Part shown: positions 46,313-55,726 of the stretch, piece by piece
How the letters are laid out: the number at the start of each line of letters is the position of its first letter
Numbering within the stretch: the first letter of the stretch is position 1
Origin: Chytridium lagenaria
Taxonomy: Eukaryota > Chytridiomycota > Chytridiomycetes > Chytridiales > Chytridiaceae
Length of the DNA: 64,000 bases
Direction of reading: 5' to 3'
Assembly: GCA_025449115.1 (NCBI GenBank)
Contig: JAHLKC010000019.1
Span: 248,001-312,000 of the forward strand
Position numbers and translations under genes: made by a program
The notes under the pieces: model-generated
What the model was told of the DNA's origin: nothing
The model's input: the letters and a program-made list of their open reading frames with translations, nothing else
The model's database searches: none

Positions 46313-47003
46313 GGGCGTCCCCCGGAAGAAAACACAAGGTACCAGCAAAGCCTCTGTCCGAAAAGGGAATATCAATGTGGTGGGGGGAAAAATTTAAATT
46401 TTGAGGTGAGACGCGCGATATGGGCGCATGCGAGCGTCGTCTTTGACTCTTATGTTGTTGGTCTCGAGGTCTCTTGAATAGTTGAGAAGGTGGGATGAAG
46501 GAGACATTGAAAGGGTGAATATAAAGGAAATAAACAACTAAATCTTCACTCACTCAGTCACTCACTCATTCACTCTTCACCATGTATAAACCTACTCAAA
46601 ACAGAGTGCAGAGATCCGCGAGTAGAGTATACATGGAGTCCATCTAGTAATAACATTATCACTTATGGATAATTCTACTTTATCAATAATAAACATGCAT
46701 ATACATATTTACATACACATGATATTATGTATTATTGATGTATTTACCTCCCTCCTTTTTTGGTTAAAATATTAATTGTTACATATAAATAATAGAAAGA
46801 CGATGGTCAAACGTTTTCTTGTTTATCAACAATTAATACAATAAAATAAAATAAAATAATTAAAATTAAAAAAAATGAAAAAACACAACAAACAACAGAA
46901 ACAAATCCTTGTTTCACCTCAAAAGAAACTCTTCTTCTTCTCCTTTTTGTGCTCTATTTATTAATTATCTGTTTAAATATTTATTTAATTATTATTCAAT
47001 TCC

Positions 47004-47039
47004 CTGACTGACTGACTGACTGACTGACTGACTGACTGT
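47004..47039. repeat. (CTGA)9 tetranucleotide microsatellite
   Basis: Nine perfect tandem copies of CTGA immediately after TTCC and before TGTAACTC. Likely length-polymorphic. Confidence 0.9.
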
Positions 47040-47353
47040 AACTCTAATAGTTACGCTCCTTTTTTTCTTATGTGAAAAATAGAGTGCCCTGATCACAACA
47101 ACTACTGCAACTGCAAACTACAAACACACTTGCACCCACTACCACTCATTCACTCACTCATTATCCATTATCTACTCCTTACCTTGCTCGCGAGCAAGTG
47201 TCGTCGCATTCGATTCCATTTCATTGCTCCAAGACTATACATAGGTTGCACTGCCCATTCATTCATTGAATTCGAAATAGAACGTCATTCATCCGCATCC
47301 GTCGAGGACATTATTAAAAGAAAAGGGTTTAGCCGCACACTATCCAACAAGGA

Positions 47354-49836
47354 ATGGACACTGCTACATCATCTCAAAACAACGTTGGACCTCCATTTGC
47401 TGATCGGAGAAGCTTGAGCTCTTCTGGAACAAACCCTCCTGCAACGCCTATATGACTTCATCTGCATCTTCATCCGCCGTTGCAGCTGCCATGGACGCAT
47501 TGGCATCAGCCGCCGTCAAGGCAGCCTGGAACGCTAGCAGCGATGACGATGCAAAGAGAATGATGCATGCAACGCTGAAATGGTTCACCACTCCCCTCAC
47601 CCGCAGCCAACACCATGAAACAACTCGTCCTCGAAGCTCATCCATTACTCAACCACGAAAGCATTCCTTCTCATCATACTGTTTCCTGGAGACTGGATGC
47701 ACAATCCGTCTGGGAGTTTTGCGCCGAGCAACCATTCTGCGTTGATGGAGGAAAAGTCTGGAAATCGGATGTTCTTGGGTTGGGAATGTCGTCCCTAGGC
47801 CTTGGTCTGGAATCAGAGGACAGTGCATGGGCAAGGCTGCATAGGTCCAAAGTCGGTCGACTTTCGTAGCTCCAAGACTGGCCAGGGTCCAACGCTCTGT
47901 CGCATGCAATCCTATGGAAGGTTTGGTGCACTTTCACACCTGCCTGCCTCTCTCTGGGCAAAAGGGCTAACCTTTCCGTTTTTGTTCAGAGCTTCTGGTG
48001 GATCGTTCAAGCCATCTCCCTACCCCGAGGGATCCTCTTTCTCGACAAACTCTCCCTGGACGAGCCCGAGGTTGGCACCTGGACCCGTCGCAAAGCCAAT
48101 TCGAAGCCCTTTGTTTCCCCGATGCTTCTCCTCGAAGAGAGCCGATGTTGCCCTCACCGCAGCCCTTGCGGCGATCTTGAAGTCCGGGACATGCTGTCTC
48201 TCCCTCCTTCTATTATGGAATCAGCATCCAACACACGCATGTCATCTGCTTTTAAAGAACAAGAACACGATGGAGATGATACCGATGCCACCCTTAATTC
48301 ACCTACGCAATCTCACGCCAGCCATCGACGTCGTTAGCCGACCCTTTCTACATTTCGATACCCCCTTTCTGCATTATCACAGAGCACCTTTCTTCACTTC
48401 CTGTTCCTCTCCTGTTATTATTCCTTATCCCACCGCAGAGCAGATTGCTCACCCCGACGCAACTTTTCGGAATTGGATGGACTTATCAGCGATATCGTAA
48501 AAGGATGCTGTATCGCGATGAACCATCTTTATTGGGAAGTTCAGGAAGTGTCTGTGGCGTAAGTTTTCTTTGATTTATTAAGTAGAGAAAGTTTATAAAA
48601 GAATAGAATCACCTCACTCACACCAACTTTTTTTTTTATAGGATCACCGCAAAACACTTCGAGCTTCAACCCCATCCCAGCATGGTGTCCAACACACCCT
48701 CGCACTCTGCCAAAAGCTCAAAGTCGAATCCCCCGCAATGCATCACTCTCTTCCACCGCCTCTTCATCAGCATCTACCCTGGTCAACGCAACCCAACCTG
48801 TCATCGCCCCACCCCCTCTCCCTCCAGCCGACCACGCCCACATTACTCTCAACGTTGCCGGCGCCGTCCCATACCATCACCACACCTACTACGGCGCGCC
48901 ACCCCCTGAACCCCTCCAACTATCCTCGCGTTGTAGCCGACAGAGTGGAAACCGTGAACCGTCTAGGACACGTTAAAAGCCGAATCGAATTCCGGAGAGT
49001 CGTTGACGTCCCCACGTCCGTGTTGAAGCTGTGCCCAACTCTGTCTCCACCAACGCTTCATACCCACCCCGCATCCACACCAGCATGCCGCGCCCGCACA
49101 AGATGGGATGACGTTTGTGACTGGACCGGTGATGGGGAAGGATGATGAGCCGTCTCTTGCTGAGGAGATTGCGTTCGGTGTTGGAGGCTGTTGCGGAGGA
49201 TACGGGAAGTGCGACTTTGTCGGTGACTGTGAGGAGTTTTGTGGATGCGCCCAAGGGGGGAGTGCTGTTGCTGGAGATGGGAGTGAGGGGATGGGATTTA
49301 AGGGAGCTATGTCGATGGCGAGTGCGAATTCGCGGGATGGTATGGAGGTATTGCACCTTGTGGACCTGGAAAGGCATGTAGTGGAGATGTTATGCATGAT
49401 ATTTGGGGGTGAGTTTGCAGATGACGATTTTTCCTTTTATGTTGATCCTTTTCTTTAAATTATATTCCATCTTTCTTGATTTTTTTCTTTTTTTTTAACT
49501 GTTGTGGCCCATTTTTTTAGATACAATGTAGGACCCACCGAGATCTGCCCATGCGGTCGCCACCTTGCTGAAGGCATGAGAGTGTTCAAGCTTCGTAAAG
49601 AGGTTGTAGCATGGGTGTGTAGCAGCAGCAACGGCGTTCCTCATCACGTTTCTTCGTCCACTGGATACGGCCACCAACACGGTAGCCCACACCTTCACCC
49701 CCATGCACCGCCTGCATCTGCCACGTCACCTTTACATCATGGCGTTGTGACGGGTGCTGGAAGTATGATGGTTGGGTATGGGGCGGCGTTGATTGGACAG
49801 CCGGTGGTGGGGTTGCCGTTTGAGAGATATGTGTAA
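47354..49836 (+). CDS. Probable multi-exon gene of unknown function, low-complexity product
   Basis: I cannot reconstruct a single reading frame. Protein-like pieces in order: MDTATSSQNNVGPPFADRRS (47354); a Ser/Ala-rich piece with AAMDALASAAVKAAWNASSD (a one-base shift from the first); SFKPSPYPEGSSFSTNSPW; ELDGLISDIVKGCCIAMNHL; LNPSNYPRVVADRVETVNRL and HVKSRIEFRRVVDVPTSVLK (about 48905-49030); and YNVGPTEICPCGRHLAEGMR followed by a His/Pro-rich end to 49836. The Ser/Pro/His composition resembles fungal transcription regulators, but no DNA-binding domain is visible. Several frame changes suggest indels or unresolved introns. It may be more than one gene. Confidence 0.35.
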
Positions 49837-50455
49837 AAAACCTTTTGTCGTGGGAAGGATGCCAGTGGTTGTTGGTGGCGGGGCTTGTATCCTATTGTTT
49901 GTTTTTTATGTCATTTGTGTGGACGTCATTTGGTATTGTGTATCTTGTGGATTACGTCGTGCTTTGATTTCTCGTGGGCCTCGTTAGACTGTTTTCTCAT
50001 TCTCCAAGTTTTTGTGTCTGCGGTTTTGTTGCTTTTTCGCACTGCAGTCTTTTTTTTTTTTTTTTTTTGTCCTTTGCATTTTTTCTGCCTGCGTTTTGCG
50101 TGTTTAATGCTTGCCTTTTTTCTTTCTCTCTTCGCTCGATGTTCATGCTTTTTTTTTTTCCATTTGTGGCTTAATATTTTGGCTTTGGGCATTGTCATCG
50201 TGCTTTTTTTCTTTTCGTTTGTTGTTTTCCCCCCCCCTTTAGATTTTTGTTTTTGGGATTATTTTGGTTTCGGCATTTTGCTTTCGGACGTCGGTTCTGA
50301 TAACGCCTTCATGTGATAAAGGCTCTCTATCGACTTTTTATAAAAAATGCTTTGTCTCCTCTTGGTGCTCATGCAAACCTTTATTCGCAGTTTTTCAAAT
50401 ACCTTAGCCAGTTGAAATTGGTGCGTCAAAAAAAGACGACGACAAACCAAAAAAA
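49837..50455. other. T-rich intergenic region upstream of XRCC4
   Basis: About 620 bp, plus-strand T-rich, with an uninterrupted T run at about 50050-50068 and another at about 50150-50159, plus a run of C at about 50230-50237. No gene was recognised. Long homopolymers here are error-prone in assembly. Confidence 0.4.
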
Positions 50456-52027
50456 ATGGACTTTACCAAACTCGCCCCCCCGGATTCCCAACACTACATT
50501 ATCCGCAGCACATGGATCCCCAACCACGACCGTCACCTCCGTCTTAACATTGTCGTGATGACATATCCGTTATCTCAAGTCTGGGAAGCGAATAGTTTGT
50601 TTTTTTGGTTGGGTGTTTTTTTGTTGATATTTTGTAGTTGGCGTGGAGACTTTGGAGAAGGCTTGGATGAGGGATAGAGAGGTGAAAAGTTTAGAGGAGT
50701 TTGAGGTACGGATGAGGTATGCTTTGAGGGGGGGAGTGGATGAGAGGGATCGAAGGACGGAGAGTGTGGTTAGGGAGGATAGTCGGGTGAGATTTTTGTT
50801 TTTGTTCTTTGTAAGCAACAAACACCATGTTGGGAATCATGCTTATTTTATATTATATTTAATACATTCGCTCTTTTCACCCAAAAGCTTTCTTTTTAAT
50901 TTGACGTTATCGTTGACTGTCTTTCTTGTATTTATTCTCAGGGAAAATCTCTCTCCCTCATCGTCTTCCCCGACAAAGAAGGTCTAATAGAGGTATTCCC
51001 CTCCCCAAAAAACCCCACATAACCCCAAAACAGTTTGAACTCCTCTCCATCCCACTCACCGAATCGCGTCCCGAGAAACGCATCAAAGTCTGGTCAACAT
51101 GCATGGAATACCTTGTCCGAGAACTCAACACCAGCCGTCAAGAAATGAATCGGTTGAATGCACAGGAAGGGATGCTCGTCAAAGATTTGAAGGAGGTGAG
51201 GGAGGATTTTGATCGATGGGTGAGTGGGTATCGGGAGAAGGCGGAGGCGCAGGTGTTTAGAAAGGTGAGGGGGGTTTTTTTTGCTGGGAATTGAATATGG
51301 TGTGTTAGTTTAGGGATGTGTTGAATGAGAAGAAGAAGAAGATTAGGGAGCTTTTGAAGGCGTTGGAGTTTCAAGGTGAGCGTTTCTTTTGTTTTTTTGA
51401 AAAAAGGGAGGGTGTTTGAACGGTGGTGTTAGAGAGTACACGGAAACGCGCGGAAGAAGAATTGACGAACCGTGTCGTTAAAATTGAAAAAACTCGGAAG
51501 CGGTGAGTCTACGTGGCTTTAATGAACTTCATACGTGTATCTTGTTCCAATTGTTCTAATCGTCTCATGGGTCTTGTAATTTGCGAAAACTAGAAATCAC
51601 TCCTAGCAAGTCTACGCAACGAGCACGTATTGATACAGGAGCTAGCAGTAAACACGGGGATGGTACAGAAGCAGGTAGTCCAACACTATCCCCAAACCAC
51701 AATCCCGGTCCATCCCGTCTGAAAGAAGAGCCGCCTATGCTTTTTTTCCCACCTACTAAAAAGATGGACGCGCCCATTGTATCAAGAAGGTGAGTGTGGA
51801 TTTTTTCTATATTTTAAAAAAGGAAAATACTGAAACGTCGTCGGTTTTTAAGACGAAAACGGGTTGCAGATACGGAGGAAGGTGATCCCGTGATATCTAG
51901 ACTTGGCTTTGACAAGAAGGATGAAAAGAAGGATATGCGACGAGATGGGGGTAGTCCCATAGACCGTGCACCCTCGTTGAAATCCTTATCGCTATCCGAG
52001 GAATCCCTTTTACAACGACTTCACTGA
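50456..52027 (+). CDS. XRCC4: XRCC4-like non-homologous end-joining factor
   Basis: XRCC4 (Lif1 in yeast) is the DNA ligase IV scaffold of non-homologous end joining. Seen: MDFTKLAPPDSQHYIIRSTW at 50456, then IPNHDRHLRLNIVVMTYPL (beta-sandwich head) and ETLEKAWMRDREVKSLEEFE. After another intron comes KSLSLIVFPDKEG. The coiled-coil stalk is MEYLVRELNTSRQEMNRLNA, LVKDLKEVREDFDRWVSGYR and then FRDVLNEKKKKIRELLKALE, which closely matches the XRCC4 element RF.LVLNEKK.KIR.L. A Ser/Lys-rich tail (KITPSKSTQRARIDTGASSK) ends ESLLQRLH at 52027. About seven exons, roughly 360 residues, similar to the family. Splice sites in the head domain are approximate. The next gene on the same strand starts 46 bp later. 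Confidence 0.82.
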
Positions 52028-52073
52028 ATCACACAACATTAGATTTGTCAATCTTCCAAAAAAATTGTCAGCC

Positions 52074-53830
52074 ATGCAACACTCAATAAACCTGAACGAT
52101 GCGCACCCAACGAAACGACTCACGATCACGGAACTATGCAGGATTCCAGTATCCGAGTCATTGGTTGCACCGTTGTTGAGGTCGACGGTGCTTGTGTTTA
52201 GGATGTGGATTGGGATTGTGGGTGTTCTTGTTGCGTTGCAGATGGTTGTCATGAGGGTGCCGTATCGGCATCTGTTGAGGATGTCGAAAGAGGATGTAGT
52301 GGGGTTGGGGAATGTGTATCAAAGTGAGTGGAAAGATTGATGGATGTGGGTGTATTTACTTTGGTGATTTTAGTTGCGGCGTCGGCGTTTGCTGTTGGTA
52401 TGATGGTGGCATATCGGAAATGTAGGTGGTTTGATGTTGCTGGTTAAAAAAAGGGGTATTTTGCTCATTGCTTTTGTAGATAAAAACGATACGCGGAATA
52501 ATCATAAAACCATTGGGGTGATGATTTTATTCCTCAACCTCATGTATTTCATCACAAGTAATTCACCTTACTTTATCATTTCCATGAAACGAAAACCCTC
52601 TAAAAACAATTTTAATCTAGACTCCCTCATCATAACACGCTCCGTCCCTATTCTCTTTGACGCCCGCTCCTCCATCCTCATCCACCCCGTCCGCACCACA
52701 ACCCATCTCCTCTCCCATCCCATCCAAATCTACATTCTCTCTGCCCTCCAAAAACTCTCAAACGAAACCTCCACGTCAAAGTTCCCTGTTTTAAGTCTAT
52801 GGGTTCTAAGGTCTGGGTGTAGTTTGATTCAGATCGCGGCGCTGGTGACGAGAGGACCTGTGGGACGGTGGTTGACGCTGGGAGGGAGCGTGGCGTCTGT
52901 GGGAATGGTTTTGGTGGGATGGGAGAGGATGCAGAGGGTGGAGGGGTTGGAAGGAGTGGTGATTTTGGGTGGTTGGGTTGGAGAGATTGTTGTTTGGGGT
53001 AAGCATCGTGGGCGAGCGTATTTTGATAAAGGGCCAGACGTTTATTGTGTTTTCTTTTTTAGAGTTGAATAGGTCTGGATTGATACGATTCGGTACGACA
53101 GAAACAGCTGTATCTATCATAGATGCTATCACCATCCTCTCTTTCAGCCTCCTCGCTCTCTACCATCACCTCATACATAAACCAAAGGTACCAGTCCCCT
53201 CTCCGCAAGCCAACACTAACCTCCCTTTAAGCCACGTAAAGTCACCATCCGACCTGCCACCGTCATTGCCGTCGATATCCCAGTTCTGCGGACCCAGGAC
53301 CGGTATTCGCGAACTGATCTTGTGCAGGAATTTGAGGAGGAGATGATGGAACTTGCGGGACGATATGGGCTTGAGCGGCGTTTGGGAGAGGTGGAGGTCG
53401 GGGTGTGGTTTTTTTCGGTGGATGGGAGAACGGTGGGGATGGCGGCTGATCAGGTAGGGCGAGGGGTTGAGTTCGCAAGAGGTAAGATATATTGTTCTAT
53501 GGTTTCATCCCGTTTATTTTTGTTTCTGATGGTTTACTTTGAAGATGTTGCCGATACTGCGCGGCTCCTTCGCGCAGAGTCTAACGATGATCGATTTTTC
53601 GTTCGGATTGGAATTGATATTGGTAAGCTTTTCATCTAGGTCCTTCATTTGTCTGGTATACCTTTTAACCATTTATTCTGTTAGGTTGCCTCGAGTTTAT
53701 GCGGAAAGGAGATCCGTCCGATGACGTTCTCATGCTCTCAGAGACTTTGGATGCGGTGCGTGAGCTTTGCCACGATGCAGCTCCTATGGGATTCCTGCTG
53801 TCTCCAGTATCTCGCTCCTCATTAAACTAA
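52074..53830 (+). CDS. Rhodopsin-like membrane domain fused to a degenerate class III cyclase-like domain
   Basis: Seven exons (52074-52323, 52374-52421, 52480-52998, 53063-53187, 53232-53481, 53545-53622, 53685-53830) join in phase at GT-AG introns into 471 residues. About eight hydrophobic helices: RMWIGIVGVLVALQMVVM, ASAFAVGMMVAY, IGVMILFLNLMYFIT, THLLSHPIQIYILSAL, LWVLRSGCSLIQIAALV, LTLGGSVASVGMVLVGW, VVILGGWVGEIVVW and AVSIIDAITILSFSLLAL. Helix 4 keeps the Arg...Pro spacing of bacteriorhodopsin helix C (R171, P180 as R82, P91) but has Thr174 at Asp85. The last helix keeps Asp293 (as D212) but has Ile297 at the Lys216 site. Residues about 318-471 follow class III cyclase order (ATVIAVDIP, GRYGLERRLGEVEVGVWFF, FFVRIGIDIG) without key catalytic residues. 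N-terminal extra helix plus rhodopsin plus cyclase matches fungal rhodopsin-guanylyl cyclases; retinal binding and activity look lost. Confidence 0.6.
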
Positions 53831-53985
53831 ACCAAAACGCGTCGTATCGCGTTTCTGAACCAAAGTGTAAATAAAACTCTCCACAAAGAACTTGGCTTGA
53901 CAGTTCCCAATTTGAAATCGTTCTCAAATGGTGCAACCGCCATCCAATTACATCTTGCAGTAACTTTTTCGCTGACTCGTCCATC

Positions 53986-55441
53986 ATGGTCTGGACATCC
54001 ACTATCACCCGCACAACGGCCACCATCGGCCTCCGTCTCTCCTCCACCATCTCCAAAGCCCAAGGCATCACCGACGGCTTCATCGGCGCAATCGGCAATA
54101 CCCCTTTACTCCGTCTCCGCAAGATCAGCGAGGAAACCGGATGCGAGATCTTTGGGAAAGCCGAATTCATGAACCCCGGTGGATCCGTCAAGGACCGGGC
54201 GGCATTGTATGTTGTAAAGGATGCGGAGGAACGAGGACTCATTCAAAAAGGCGGAACGGTTGTGGAGGGGACCGCAGGGAATACGGGGATTGGATTGGCG
54301 CATGTGTGTAGAGCAAAGGGATATAAATGCGTGATGTGAGTGAATTCGTTGCGGAGATCATCATGACGGTTTCCTGACCTACGTTATAGTTATATGCCTA
54401 ATACCCAGAGTCAGGAAAAGATTGATTTGTTGAGGAGCTTGGGTGCTGATGTGAGACCTGTAGCTGCTGTTCCTTTCACCGACCCGGCCAACTACAACCA
54501 CCAAGCCAAGGAATACGCTGCATCCATCTCCAACGCCGTCTGGACCAACCAATTTGACAACGTACGTGAAGTTGCCTATTCTCAACTTTTCATGATTCCT
54601 CCTATTACTTTCATTGACCATCTTGTCCTCATCTCCTAAAAGACGGCCAACCGTCGCGCACACATTGAAACAACTGGTCCCGAGATTTGGAACCAGACGA
54701 ACGGCAACCTCGACGCTTTCACCGCCGCCTCCGGCACCGGCGGTACAGCAGCCGGCGTCACGCGCTACCTCAAAGACATCTCCCAAGGTCGCGTCAAGAG
54801 TTTCCTCGCCGATCCTCCAGGTTCCGTCCTCTACGCCTATAAAAAGACGGGCCAACTCGAGCGTACCGGCACCGGTTCCATAACAGAAGGGATTGGACAG
54901 GGCCGGATCACTGATAACATGAAAAACGATATTGATATTATGGATGATGCGGTTCATGTGACGGATGAGGAGAGCATTACGATGGTGTATCGGTTGTTGG
55001 ATGAAGAGGGTTTGTTTGTGGGGGCTTCGTCGGCTTTGAATGTGGCGGCTGCTGTGCAAGTGGCGAAGATTTTGGGACCAGGGAAGAGGGTTGTTACTAT
55101 TATTTGTGATGGAGCTGTAAGTTTACTCGAAACTTCTTCGTTAATAGCTTTACTTTGGTCGTTCGTTTTTCATCTTGGCGACCATATTAAACCATTTCAA
55201 AACATTCTAATATTTTTTTCCCCGGTCTTATTAATGTTTTTAGTATCGATACCAATCTCGCTTGTTCAGTCGTAAGTGGTTGGAGAGTAAAGGACTTCTC
55301 GATGCTATTCCTCAGCATTTGCACAAGGTAAAAAAACTATCTTTTTTTCAGTTATGTCGACTTCTCTGCCTTTCCCTTTTTTTTCACCCTTTCTTTCACG
55401 TGCACTCACTCAACTTTTCGCAGTACATCACCCTTCCGTAG
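53986..55441 (+). CDS. Cysteine synthase (O-acetylserine sulfhydrylase), fungal mitochondrial type
   Basis: PLP enzyme of the fold II family that makes cysteine from O-acetylserine and sulfide. Seen: a presequence-like N-terminus ([20 protein letters not shown]), then [19 protein letters not shown] and [20 protein letters not shown] (Lys of SVKDR binds PLP). The substrate loop is [19 protein letters not shown], with the EGTAGNTG form of the second fungal/bacterial cysteine-synthase class rather than [28 protein letters not shown] is the PLP phosphate loop. [20 protein letters not shown] and VVTIICDGA then [18 protein letters not shown] complete it, ending KYITLP at 55441. Five exons, about 390 residues, intact frame. 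There is no CBS or haem domain, so it is not a full cystathionine beta-synthase. Confidence 0.92.
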
Positions 55442-55726
55442 CCTTAAATCAAATAAATAAATAATAGAATCTATTGTGTTCTCTCCTTCCTCCGCAATCC
55501 TCAAACGAAACCCTCCACAGCATCCCCAAAACTAGAATATGTACAAAACTTATTACACACCCTGAAAATTACAAAAGCGAAGCGCACGCGAGTAAAGAGC
55601 ACTTTCCCAAAAAAAAAAAACCACAAAAATAACGTAGTGAAGGAGGGGGGGAAGAAACACGCATGTACTCTCTAAAAAAAAGACCCTCAATCCCCTCCAC
55701 ACTCCCCCCAAAACGATCATTCCATT

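Larger units (their letters stand above)
45697..47353. other. AT-rich intergenic region
   Basis: About 1.65 kb, the longest gene-free stretch in the first three quarters of the window. It becomes very AT-rich from about 46640 to 46990 and holds simple repeats (ATAAA units near 46840-46860, CACT/CATT units near 46545-46580). No protein-like frame was found. It probably carries the 3' end of the cyclin transcript and the promoter of the next gene. Confidence 0.45.

Noticed and set aside
47004..47039. Regular repeat considered as a CRISPR-like array
   Set aside because: It is an uninterrupted tetranucleotide microsatellite without spacers, in a eukaryotic genome.
48963..49397. Minus-strand frames of 134 and 144 codons opposite the unknown gene
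   Set aside because: Low-complexity Ser/Pro/His composition in both frames; better explained as the complement of the plus-strand reading.
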